Shown here piece by piece: positions 9,190 to 17,017 of a stretch of 64,000 bases of DNA; position 1 is the stretch's first letter; every line of letters begins with the position of its first letter. Both the position numbers and the translations under genes were made by a program. Source of the DNA: Glutamicibacter sp. JC586 (lineage in GTDB: Bacteria; Actinomycetota; Actinomycetes; Actinomycetales; Micrococcaceae); NCBI RefSeq assembly GCF_009805585.1, contig NZ_VHIN01000009.1, positions 124,001 to 188,000 on the forward strand, in the 5' to 3' direction. The notes beneath the pieces were generated by a model. That model was not told the origin of the DNA and did no database searches. It saw only the letters and a program-made list of their open reading frames with translations.

Positions 9190-9852
9190 TCAGCTACTTG
9201 TAGATTCAGCAGCAGGGCCATCAGCTCCGAGCGCTTCTACATCTGGCCCGCCCATGGCTTGCTCTTGCCAATGCAGGACATACCACTGCCCATGAAAGCG
9301 CTCAAGAACAACGATTCCCGTATTCGATACAACCGCCTGTGCAACAAATCCCGGATCGAGATTAACGGCCCGTGATCCAGCCCATGCTCGAATCATTGCC
9401 CCATGAGAAACGATCACCGCACTTTGCCCACCAGCGGCGAGAACTTCATCCACGACGCGGTCGAACTCAGCTAGTACTGCTGCCCCGGATCGACCAGTGC
9501 CCGGCATTTCAACATTTTGATCCCCATCAGCCCAGCCAATGGCAATGCTGAGGTACTTCTGGATAGAGTCCTCGTCGTTAGCCATTTCGAGATCTCCAGC
9601 GGAAATTTCCCGAAGCCCGACACGAACCTGAATTTCAAGACCACGCGCTTGAGCCAGTGGCTGTGCAGTTTGCTGCGTCCGCATCAAGGTCGAAGCATAG
9701 ATGGCATCAATCCGTTCATCTTCTAACGCTGCTGGCAACGCTTGCGCCTGTTCTTGGCCAAGAACAGTCAGCGGAGCACCCGGTTCTGCCGTGTCGAGGT
9801 AGCGCCCGATATTTGAAGCAGTTTGACCATGTCGTATGAGGATGATTCGCAT
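9190..9852 (-). CDS. Histidine phosphatase family protein
   Basis: 220-residue phosphoglycerate-mutase-like phosphatase. The catalytic signature LIRHGQT at the N-terminus supplies the phospho-accepting His8; the second conserved His is in VIVSHGAMIRAW, and the general acid/base is probably in the LREISAGDLE region. Such proteins act on sugar phosphates, nucleotides or other small phosphates; the specific substrate is not readable. Cytoplasmic, monocistronic, convergent with ilvD. Confidence 0.85.
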   Translation of the reverse strand: MRIILIRHGQTASNIGRYLDTAEPGAPLTVLGQEQAQALPAALEDERIDAIYASTLMRTQQTAQPLAQARGLEIQVRVGLREISAGDLEMANDEDSIQKYLSIAIGWADGDQNVEMPGTGRSGAAVLAEFDRVVDEVLAAGGQSAVIVSHGAMIRAWAGSRAVNLDPGFVAQAVVSNTGIVVLERFHGQWYVLHWQEQAMGGPDVEALGADGPAAESTSS

Positions 9853-10031
9853 GCGATCATTGTCGCAGACTGTTCGTATCAGCCGGACTAAGGCCAGCGA
9901 GGTCAGAAAAACTCAATATTCTGTCGTAAGAATTGGTACTTGAATCTTAAAAGTCGGTCCCATAAATTACGATCTCCTTATTCAAGGCGTCCGCCCTGAA
10001 TCATCACTCGCACTCTTACGGGGAGTACAAC

Positions 10032-10766
10032 ATGCAAGTTTTCACACTTCGCCGCGTTCGCAACGCGGTGGTGACACTGGTTGCAGCCGGGGCGCTCGCG
10101 CTTGGCACAGTTCCAGCTCAAGCCAGCGAACGACCAATCGACATCACAGATTATTCCGTTTCGTCGATCACCGTCGCCGATTCAAATTGCCGCAACTTAA
10201 CCGTCAAGGCATCCACAAAGGTCAAGGGGGATTACGAGGATGCCTCTGCCTACATCGACGTCACCCGCAATGGTGGTCTAGTTGCCGGTGTCTCATTGGA
10301 AAATCGAAAGATCGCGGACCGCGCCTTTATCTGCCCAAGTCTCTATGGGCTCGGTGCTTACAAAGTTGGTCCAGCGGACGTGTCTGCGACCTACAGTTCA
10401 TGGAACTCGTACTGGGATGACTACGATACTGAGTACACCTACTACACCGACCGCACCAGCAAGACCTTCTACGTTCGCGGAAAAGCAAAGAGTTCGGTCT
10501 CCGCAAAGCGTTCAGGCCGAAAAGTAACCCTCACCGCCAAGGCTCAGGTCTACTCGCCAGAAAAGTACCGTTACGCGCAGTACAACGCCAAGAACGCAAA
10601 GTTCCAGGTGAAGTCCGGTAGCAAGTGGAAGACACTGAAGACGGTAAACTTGAAGAAGGGAACGGCCAAGCTAACCGTGACCCAATCAAAGAAGAAGACT
10701 TACCGCCTGTCAGTTCCAACGGCCAGCTGGGCTTCTGCAACAAATAGTTACTCCGTAACTAAATAA
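10032..10766 (+). CDS. Secreted basic protein of unknown function
   Basis: 244 residues starting after a GGGGAG ribosome site. Residues 1-32 are a Sec signal peptide with an AQA-S cleavage site and no lipobox cysteine, so the protein should be released or wall-associated. The mature protein has two halves: residues ~33-150 look like a beta-sandwich with two cysteines (about 56 and 98), and the last ~95 residues are strongly basic (Lys/Tyr-rich), resembling an Ig-like beta domain. High basicity suggests contact with anionic wall polymers. No family assignment; monocistronic. Confidence 0.7.
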   Translation: MQVFTLRRVRNAVVTLVAAGALALGTVPAQASERPIDITDYSVSSITVADSNCRNLTVKASTKVKGDYEDASAYIDVTRNGGLVAGVSLENRKIADRAFICPSLYGLGAYKVGPADVSATYSSWNSYWDDYDTEYTYYTDRTSKTFYVRGKAKSSVSAKRSGRKVTLTAKAQVYSPEKYRYAQYNAKNAKFQVKSGSKWKTLKTVNLKKGTAKLTVTQSKKKTYRLSVPTASWASATNSYSVTK

Positions 10767-10811
10767 ACAACAACTGCCAGGCGAACTTGTCAGGCGGCCA
10801 GAGAACAATAA

Positions 10812-10856
10812 CTAGGGCACCGTTCAGGGATTCTTCCTTTAAACGGTGCCCTAGTC
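10812..10856 (+). terminator. Hairpin terminator after the secreted protein gene
   Basis: 14-base perfect arms, ACTAGGGCACCGTT (10812-10825) and its complement (10843-10856), with a 17-base loop containing TTCTTCCTTT. It lies 45 bases past the stop codon; the T-run after the stem is weak. Confidence 0.65.
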
Positions 10857-10952
10857 GTTGCCAGTAGTTTGTTAAATCTTCACCACCACAATCCCGTGAG
10901 AACGTTCGCTTTGGCACACCGCTTGACACCAAGTGAGATTCAGCGCACACTG

Positions 10953-10964
10953 ATCGTATACGAT
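10953..10964. promoter_or_regulatory. Candidate GntR (FadR-type) operator of the homoprotocatechuate operon
   Basis: ATCGTATACGAT is a perfect 12-base palindrome 43 bases upstream of the first gene. It has the GTATAC core common in operators of FCD-type GntR repressors. Similar half-sites (GTACGAC, TGTATGAC) follow within 25 bases, so binding may be cooperative. A TTGACA at 10923-10928 may be the -35 element. The regulator encoded at 12498 is the obvious binder. Confidence 0.6.
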
Positions 10965-11007
10965 TTGATGTACGACATAATGTATGACGAAAGTAGGACG
11001 ATCAACG

Positions 11008-12510
11008 GTGAGCACTACTGTTCCAGTAACCCAAGAGACCTTCGCCCAGGCCGGCAAAGTTCTGGCTGTACACCTTAGCTACTCATCCCGCGCTGAACAG
11101 CGCGGACGTACCCCAAAATTCCCTAGCTACTTCATGAAGGCATCGAGTTCATTGGCCGTCACCAATGGCACCGTTGAACGCCCCGCCGGCACCGAGCTCC
11201 TTGCCTTCGAAGGTGAAATTGCCTTGATCATCGGCACCACCGCTCGCCGCATCAGCGTTGACGAGGCCTGGGGCTATGTCGGATCGGTGACCGCATCAAA
11301 TGACCTAGGCGTGCACGATATGAAGTACGCAGATAAGGGTTCCAACATCCGTTCCAAGTCCGGCGACGGCTACACTCCTCTAGGCCCTAGCCTGTTGGAC
11401 GCCGCAAGCATTGATCCAGCCAAACTACGAGTGCAGACCTGGGTCAACGGCACCCTCGCGCAGGACGCAACCACCGCAGAATTACTCTTCTCATTCGCCA
11501 CGATCATCGCCGATCTATCTCAGCAAATGACCCTGCAGCCAGGTGACATCATCCTCACCGGTACTCCCGCTGGCTCCACCGTGTTCTTCCCCGGCGACGT
11601 CGTTGAAGTTGAAGTCACCGACCTGATCACCGGCACCTCCACCGGCAAACTAAAAACCACCGCAGTCGAAGGCACCGCCGCCTTCGGATCCTTCGGCAAC
11701 CAGCCCAAGGTCAACGAGAAGGATAAGGAAGACGCCTACGGCGATCGCGCTTCAGCTGGACTTCCTCCGGTAATCACCGGCAAGGACGTACTGACCGACA
11801 AGGTGCGCGAACAACTCGCCTCGGTCGCCACCGCCACCCTATCCGCCACCCTGCGCAAGCGCGGATTAAATAACGTGAACATCGAAGTCCCCGGCGCCAC
11901 CAAGGGAATGCAGCGAGTCATCGGCACCGCCCGCACCTTGCGCTACATCCCCAACCGTGAAGATCTGTTCAAGGCTCACGGAGCTGGCTACAACACCCAG
12001 AAGCAGTCCATCGACTCCCTTGGCAGCGGCGAAATCCTCGTGATGGAAGCCCGTGGAGAAACCGGCTCGGCCACCCTCGGTGACATCTTGGCGCTCCGCT
12101 CCCAGCAGCTAGGTGCAGCCGGCATCATCTCAGATGGTGGCGTCCGTGACCTGGACGCCGTGTCCAACCTGGACATCCCTGTTTTCTACAACGGCGCTCA
12201 CCCGGCAGTGCTTGGACGTAAGCACGTGGCATGGGATAAGGACATCACCGTTGCTTGTGGTGGCGTCTCGGTTCAGCCAGGAGATGTGATCGTTGCCGAC
12301 TCCGATGGCATTGTGGTCATCCCGCCAGCACTGGTTGAAGAAGTTGCCGCCGAGGCAGTAGTTACCGAGTCAAATGACGAATTCATCTTTGCCATGGTCA
12401 AGCGTGGCTACGGCATCGAGGGTCTGTTCCCAATGAACGCTGAATGGAAAGCCAAGTACAACACTTGGAAAGATGCTGGAAGCCCGGAGTTGGATTCATG
12501 GTCACTGTAA
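11008..12510 (+). CDS. Fusion of fumarylacetoacetate-hydrolase domain and RraA-type aldolase domain
   Basis: Probably a bifunctional enzyme of the lower homoprotocatechuate pathway. GTG 11008 is preferred (AGGA nine bases upstream); an ATG at 10984 would add eight residues. Residues ~1-225 form an FAH/HpaG domain with the metal-binding FEGEIALIIG segment and GDIILTGTPAG, expected to isomerise or decarboxylate 5-carboxymethyl-2-hydroxymuconate derivatives. Residues ~265-470 form an RraA/HMG-aldolase domain with the GxLGDI...GAAGIISDGGVRD motif, whose Arg-Asp pair is the active-site and metal site in class II pyruvate aldolases. The second domain could replace HpaI in the final cleavage to pyruvate and succinic semialdehyde. 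It is first in the operon and shares 13 bases with the GntR gene. Confidence 0.8.
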   Translation: MSTTVPVTQETFAQAGKVLAVHLSYSSRAEQRGRTPKFPSYFMKASSSLAVTNGTVERPAGTELLAFEGEIALIIGTTARRISVDEAWGYVGSVTASNDLGVHDMKYADKGSNIRSKSGDGYTPLGPSLLDAASIDPAKLRVQTWVNGTLAQDATTAELLFSFATIIADLSQQMTLQPGDIILTGTPAGSTVFFPGDVVEVEVTDLITGTSTGKLKTTAVEGTAAFGSFGNQPKVNEKDKEDAYGDRASAGLPPVITGKDVLTDKVREQLASVATATLSATLRKRGLNNVNIEVPGATKGMQRVIGTARTLRYIPNREDLFKAHGAGYNTQKQSIDSLGSGEILVMEARGETGSATLGDILALRSQQLGAAGIISDGGVRDLDAVSNLDIPVFYNGAHPAVLGRKHVAWDKDITVACGGVSVQPGDVIVADSDGIVVIPPALVEEVAAEAVVTESNDEFIFAMVKRGYGIEGLFPMNAEWKAKYNTWKDAGSPELDSWSL

Positions 12511-13169
12511 TGAGCGCTTCAAAGTCTGAGGTCGCCTATCAACTGGTCTCAGAACGCATCAACACTGGCGCTTACTCCCCCGGATATCGTCTGGTGCTCG
12601 GCACCATTGCCGAAGAACTGGGCTGTTCGGTAGTGCCGGTGCGTGAAGCAATCCGCCGGCTGGAAGCCGAAGGTCTTGTTCACTTCACCCGCAATGTTGG
12701 GGCTACCGTAGCCCAAGTGGATTCCACCCTGTATCTGCACACCATGCAGACGCTGATGATCATTGAGCCAGCTGCCACCGCTTTAGCAGCGCACGCCATG
12801 GACGCCGCATGGTTGTCCAAAGCGCGAGCGTTGAACGAAAAAATGCGTCAGTGCTTGGAAGATTTTGACCCGGTGGCCTTCACCAGAATGAATACCGAAT
12901 TCCATCAGTTGCTTTACGGACAATGTCCCAACCCGCACATTTTAGACCTAGTGCAACGCGGATGGCGCCGGCTGGCAGCAATGCGGGCCAGCAGTTTCAC
13001 CCACATCCCGTATCGTGCCCGCGAATCGGTCAAGGAACATGACGGGTTGCTGGATCTAATTGAATCCCATGCCACCCCGGCACAGATTGAAGCGGCCTGT
13101 CGTGAACACCGAGCCCACACCCTCAACAGCTATCTGAAGGCCGCTGGTATGGAACCCAGCGTCATCTAA
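12498..13169 (+). CDS. GntR-family regulator (FCD type) of the homoprotocatechuate operon
   Basis: 224 residues. ATG 12498 has GGAG eight bases upstream and overlaps the preceding gene by 13 bases; ATG 12510 is the alternative. Residues ~10-75 are a winged helix with the conserved VPVREAIRRLEAEGLV. The C-terminal all-helical FCD domain (about 85-215) retains the metal-ligand pattern, with Asp/His in the TEFHQLLYG region and later HDGLLD and REHRAH histidines, and probably senses a pathway intermediate. Being inside the operon with a typical GntR palindrome at the operon promoter, it is most likely an autoregulated local repressor. Confidence 0.85.
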   Translation: MVTVMSASKSEVAYQLVSERINTGAYSPGYRLVLGTIAEELGCSVVPVREAIRRLEAEGLVHFTRNVGATVAQVDSTLYLHTMQTLMIIEPAATALAAHAMDAAWLSKARALNEKMRQCLEDFDPVAFTRMNTEFHQLLYGQCPNPHILDLVQRGWRRLAAMRASSFTHIPYRARESVKEHDGLLDLIESHATPAQIEAACREHRAHTLNSYLKAAGMEPSVI

Positions 13170-13236
13170 GACAGAAAATTCTTCCCTCCCCACGGCAACG
13201 ATGCCGGAACCACCACCAAAAACGAAAGAAATTCTC

Positions 13237-14730
13237 ATGAGCGAGCACTTCGTACCAGAAAACCTTCCAACCCATCTGCAGCACTACATCGACGGAACCT
13301 TTGTTGATTCCATTTCTTCAGCAACTTTTGACGTTCAAGAACCGGTAACTAACCAGAATTACGCCACCGCCGCCTCGGCCCAGCCAGAGGATGTTGATCT
13401 GGCGGTCGCCGCAGCTAACAAGGCGTTCAAAGAAGGTCCTTGGTCCAAGATGCTGCCACGTGAGCGTTCGCGTGTATTGCACAAGATCGCTGACATCGTT
13501 GAATCTCGTGATGACGAGCTGGCCCTGCTTGAGTCCTACGACTCGGGTCTGCCAATCACCCAGGCTAAGGGTCAGGCACGTCGAGCAGCCGAGAACTTCC
13601 GTTTCTTTGCAGACCTCATTGTCGCTCAGGTAGATAACTCCTTCCGCGTCCCAGGTCGCCAGATGAACTACGTGAACCGCAAACCAATTGGCGTCGCCGC
13701 ATTGATCACCCCATGGAACGTACCGTTCATGCAGGAATCATGGAAGCTGGCTCCGGCCATCGCCACCGGTAACTCCGTGGTTCTCAAGCCTGCCAGCTAC
13801 ACCCCACTTTCGGCAGGACTATGGCCAGCAATCTTCAAAGAAGCTGGCCTTCCAGAAGGCGTCTTCAACCTGATTTTCGGCTCCGGTTCAGTTGCCGGCG
13901 ACTACCTGGTCAAGCACCCTGATGTGCCACTGGTGTCCTTCACCGGCGACTCGTCCACCGGCGCCACCATCTCCACTGCAGCAGCCCCATTCTTCAAGGG
14001 CCTGTCCTTGGAACTGGGCGGAAAGTCTCCTGCCGTAGTCTTCGCCGATGCTGATCTAGAAGCCGCCCTGGACGCCACCGTCTTTGGTGTCTTCTCACTG
14101 AACGGTGAGCGTTGCACCGCTGGTTCCCGCGTGCTCGTACAGCGCGATATCTATGATGACTTCGTAGCCAAGTTTGCAGAACGCGCGAAGAACATCCGGG
14201 TGGGACTGCCAAGCGATCCAAAGACTGAAGTCGGCTCGCTGGTTCACCCGAAGCACTTCGAAAAGGTGATGAGCTATATCGAAATCGGCAAGGGTGAGGG
14301 CCGGTTGCTGGCAGGTGGCGGACGCGCTGAAGGCTTCGAAGAGGGCAACTACGTTGCACCGACAGTCTTCGCGGATGTAGCACCGGATGCGCAAATCTTC
14401 CAGGACGAAATCTTTGGTCCAGTTGTGGCTATCACCCCGTTTGATACCGACGAGGAAGCACTGGAATTGGCCAACAACACCAAGTATGGTCTGGCTGCCT
14501 ACGTATGGACCTCCAATCTGAAGCGTGCACATAACTTTGCCCACCAGATTGACTCCGGCATGGTTTGGCTGAACTCGAACAATGTCCGTGATTTGCGCAC
14601 GCCATTCGGTGGCGTGAAGGCTTCGGGTCTAGGCCGCGAAGGTGGTTACCGTTCGGTGGACTTCTACACCACCCAGCAGTCCATCCAGATCACACTCAAC
14701 GAAGCACACTCCCCTAAGTTCGGCGTTTAG
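13237..14730 (+). CDS. hpaE: 5-carboxymethyl-2-hydroxymuconate semialdehyde dehydrogenase (aldehyde dehydrogenase family)
   Basis: NAD-dependent aldehyde dehydrogenase oxidising the ring-cleavage product of homoprotocatechuate. ATG 13237 matches the usual N-terminus; an upstream ATG at 13201 adds twelve unlikely residues. The 497-residue chain has the full family signature: ITPWNVPF, FTGDSSTG (NAD-binding turn), LELGGKSP (general base Glu), and NGERCTAGSR (catalytic Cys). Substrate is inferred from the downstream dioxygenase and upstream FAH gene; sequence alone would also allow other semialdehydes. It lies 67 bases after the regulator gene and 32 bases before hpaD. Confidence 0.85.
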   Translation: MSEHFVPENLPTHLQHYIDGTFVDSISSATFDVQEPVTNQNYATAASAQPEDVDLAVAAANKAFKEGPWSKMLPRERSRVLHKIADIVESRDDELALLESYDSGLPITQAKGQARRAAENFRFFADLIVAQVDNSFRVPGRQMNYVNRKPIGVAALITPWNVPFMQESWKLAPAIATGNSVVLKPASYTPLSAGLWPAIFKEAGLPEGVFNLIFGSGSVAGDYLVKHPDVPLVSFTGDSSTGATISTAAAPFFKGLSLELGGKSPAVVFADADLEAALDATVFGVFSLNGERCTAGSRVLVQRDIYDDFVAKFAERAKNIRVGLPSDPKTEVGSLVHPKHFEKVMSYIEIGKGEGRLLAGGGRAEGFEEGNYVAPTVFADVAPDAQIFQDEIFGPVVAITPFDTDEEALELANNTKYGLAAYVWTSNLKRAHNFAHQIDSGMVWLNSNNVRDLRTPFGGVKASGLGREGGYRSVDFYTTQQSIQITLNEAHSPKFGV

Positions 14731-14762
14731 CCACCATTAGCTTGATTGCAAAGGAGCACATC

Positions 14763-15872
14763 ATGAGCAAAGAAATTTCAAACCCAATTCCCACCCCATC
14801 GGTTCCAGCGCCAGATATCCTGCGTTGCGCCTACGCAGAATTGGTCGTTACCGATCTTGAGCGTTCCCGTAATTTCTACGTGGACGTGCTGGGCCTGCAT
14901 GTTTCATACGAAGATAAAAACCAGATCTTCCTGCGTTCCTTCGAAGAATTCATCCACCACAACCTGGTACTGACTAAGGGTCCAGTAGCAGCACTGAAAG
15001 CCATGGCATTCCGCGTTCGATCCACCGAAGAAGTAGATAAGGCCGAGGCCTACTACAAGGAGTTGGGCTGCCGCACCGAGCGCCGCAAGGAAGGCTTCGT
15101 TCGAGGCATTGGCGACGCTGTTCGTGTTGAGGATCCGCTGGGCTTCCCTTATGAGTTCTTCTTCGAGACCACCCATGTTGAGCGCCTGCACATGCGTTAT
15201 GACCTGTACTCGGCCGGCGAATTGGTGCGCTTGGACCACTTCAATCAGGTCACCCCGGATGTACCGCGTGGACGCAAGTACCTCGAAGATTTGGGCTTCA
15301 CAGTTACCGAGGATATTCAGGACGATGAAGGCACTACCTACGCTGCTTGGATGCAGCGCAAGGGTACCGTTCATGACACCGCGCTGACCGGTGGCAACGG
15401 ACCACGCCTGCACCACGTTGCCTTCTCCACCCACGAGAAGCACAACATCATCCAGATCTGCGACAAGATGGGTGCGCTGCGTATCTCCGATCGCATCGAA
15501 CGCGGCCCGGGCCGTCACGGTGTGTCCAACGCGTTCTACCTGTACATCTTGGATCCAGATGATCACCGCATCGAGATCTACACCCAGGATTACTACACCG
15601 GCGATCCAGATAATCCGACCATCACCTGGAACGTGCACGATAACCAGCGCCGCGACTGGTGGGGCAACCCAGTAGTCCCATCCTGGTACACCGAGGCTTC
15701 CAAGGTCCTAGACCTTGATGGCAACGTGAAGGAAATCGTCGAGCGTACCGATGATTCCGAACTTGAGGTCACCATCGGTGCCGACGGTTTCTCCTTCACC
15801 CGCGATGGTGATGACACCGGTTCGTACCATGGTCAGGCTTCCAAGGGCTTCAAGCTGGGTAACCAGGTCTAA
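14763..15872 (+). CDS. hpaD: 3,4-dihydroxyphenylacetate (homoprotocatechuate) 2,3-dioxygenase
   Basis: Extradiol dioxygenase that cleaves homoprotocatechuate to 5-carboxymethyl-2-hydroxymuconate semialdehyde. ATG 14763 has AAAGGAG seven bases upstream. The 369-residue protein is a two-module vicinal-oxygen-chelate enzyme; His159 (VRLDHFNQ), the second His in RLHHVAF, and the Glu in HRIEIYTQDYYT are the metal triad. The sequence closely resembles the Fe enzyme of Brevibacterium fuscum and the Mn enzyme MndD of Arthrobacter globiformis, so the metal cannot be told from sequence. Last gene of the operon; a strong terminator follows. The hydroxylase that would make the substrate is not in this window. 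Confidence 0.95.
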   Translation: MSKEISNPIPTPSVPAPDILRCAYAELVVTDLERSRNFYVDVLGLHVSYEDKNQIFLRSFEEFIHHNLVLTKGPVAALKAMAFRVRSTEEVDKAEAYYKELGCRTERRKEGFVRGIGDAVRVEDPLGFPYEFFFETTHVERLHMRYDLYSAGELVRLDHFNQVTPDVPRGRKYLEDLGFTVTEDIQDDEGTTYAAWMQRKGTVHDTALTGGNGPRLHHVAFSTHEKHNIIQICDKMGALRISDRIERGPGRHGVSNAFYLYILDPDDHRIEIYTQDYYTGDPDNPTITWNVHDNQRRDWWGNPVVPSWYTEASKVLDLDGNVKEIVERTDDSELEVTIGADGFSFTRDGDDTGSYHGQASKGFKLGNQV

Positions 15873-15884
15873 GCTGCTGGGCTA

Positions 15885-15933
15885 AATAATCCCGGGTTTC
15901 TCGCGTATTGCGCGGGAAACCCGGGGTTATTTG
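15885..15933 (+). terminator. Intrinsic terminator of the homoprotocatechuate operon
   Basis: Stem of about 21 pairs, 15885-15905 with 15911-15931, one wobble pair, five-base loop, followed by TTGTTGT. Thirteen bases after the hpaD stop. Confidence 0.9.
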
Positions 15934-16154
15934 TTGTGAATCCTATTTTGTTGCCGGTTGCTAGAGCGTCTCTTCGGGCGGGCCTCTTCTTTAGATCCGA
16001 CTTCGCTGTTTCAAAAACCAGTCGGCCTATCGATGCATCGACACACGTAAGCACGCATGCTCGTCATTTCTATAACTAGCTGACCACCGAACCATCCGGG
16101 CTCGGTCGATGCTTCCACTTACATTGCGGCGACACACCGCTTACTACTGCTGGC

Positions 16155-16865
16155 CTACTGGCTGTCCTTAAGCAATGCCACGTCGGAAACCAGTTCAATA
16201 TGCTCCTGCATTGCAACTGCAGCCGCCTCACCATCCCCATCACTAATCGCTTCAGCGATCTTGCGGTGAGACTCCAAGGAGCGTTCTGGCCGGCCTGGTT
16301 GCCCCAGGGATTCCAGTCGAGTTTCCAGCACCATTTCAGAAATAAATGTCATCAGTTTCTGCAATACCGAAGACTTGGCGGCACCGGTGATTGCTTCATG
16401 AAAGAGCTCGTCCCCTTTCTCGCCGCGCCCGCCGTTTTTAATCTCTTGAGACATCACAGTCAGTGCCTGATTGATCTTTTTCAGGTCTGCATCGGTGCGC
16501 CGTTGCGCGGCCAACGAAGCAAGTTTTACTTCCAAGGTGCTTCGCGCTTCAACAATTTCTGGGAGCCTATTTTCGTGCTCACGAAGTTCACGCAACACCG
16601 TGGCGACGCTGGGGCGGTAGACCAATACAGCCCCGGTTCCGTGTTTAACATCAATGACACCCAGAACTTCCAAAGCCACTAGTGCCTGAGCCAATGTAGC
16701 TCTCGAAACCCCTAGCTGATCTGCTAATTCGCGCTCTGCAGGCAAGTGATCCCCGGGACCCAATTGCTCCTGTTCCACAAAAGCTAAGATCTGCTGCATG
16801 AGCTGCTCATAGAGCCTTGGGCGTTGCACCTTGGCAAAACCAGCCGGCTTCTTGATTTCAGCCAC
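16155..16865 (-). CDS. GntR-family regulator (FadR/MatR-like), divergent from the matC operon
   Basis: 236 residues. The winged helix at ~15-80 contains HLPAERELADQLGVSRATLAQALVALEVLGVI, the classical FadR/LldR-type GntR motif. The C-terminal FCD domain (about 95-225) keeps the DELFHEAITG and ESHRKIAEAI segments that carry metal ligands and usually sense small carboxylates. It is divergently transcribed from the matC-type transporter operon with a 152-base gap, the usual layout for a local repressor. In Rhizobium the malonate regulator MatR is also GntR-type; equivalence here is inference. Confidence 0.85.
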   Translation of the reverse strand: MAEIKKPAGFAKVQRPRLYEQLMQQILAFVEQEQLGPGDHLPAERELADQLGVSRATLAQALVALEVLGVIDVKHGTGAVLVYRPSVATVLRELREHENRLPEIVEARSTLEVKLASLAAQRRTDADLKKINQALTVMSQEIKNGGRGEKGDELFHEAITGAAKSSVLQKLMTFISEMVLETRLESLGQPGRPERSLESHRKIAEAISDGDGEAAAVAMQEHIELVSDVALLKDSQ

Positions 16866-16913
16866 GTTCCCTCCCTCTGCTGTGTTCTAGGACAAACTTA
16901 CACCGAAATTTAG

Positions 16914-16971
16914 CTTGACAAGACACTCGGAGTCTAGGAGGCTAGGCCAGTGAGCCAGTGACTCCCGTCAC
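16914..16971 (+). promoter_or_regulatory. Candidate promoter/operator region of the matC operon
   Basis: TTGACA at 16915-16920 resembles a -35 box and is embedded in CTTGACAAG (16914-16922), a short inverted repeat with half-sites like those bound by GntR proteins. A second short inverted repeat, GTGAC-N4-GTCAC, lies at 16958-16971. No convincing -10 was identified, so this is a weak call. Confidence 0.3.
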
Positions 16972-17017
16972 ACAAAACAAACTCGCTTTGCGGCCTACTG
17001 CGAAAAGGATCAACCAC

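Noticed and set aside
10759-10950. Short minus-strand frame after the secreted protein gene
   Set aside because: Spans the terminator hairpin, so it is unlikely to be a real gene.
14904-15638. 244-codon open frame antisense to hpaD
   Set aside because: It shadows a gene with a clear family identity; its composition (Val/Ile/Leu-rich with no domain) fits the reverse complement of a GC-biased coding sequence.
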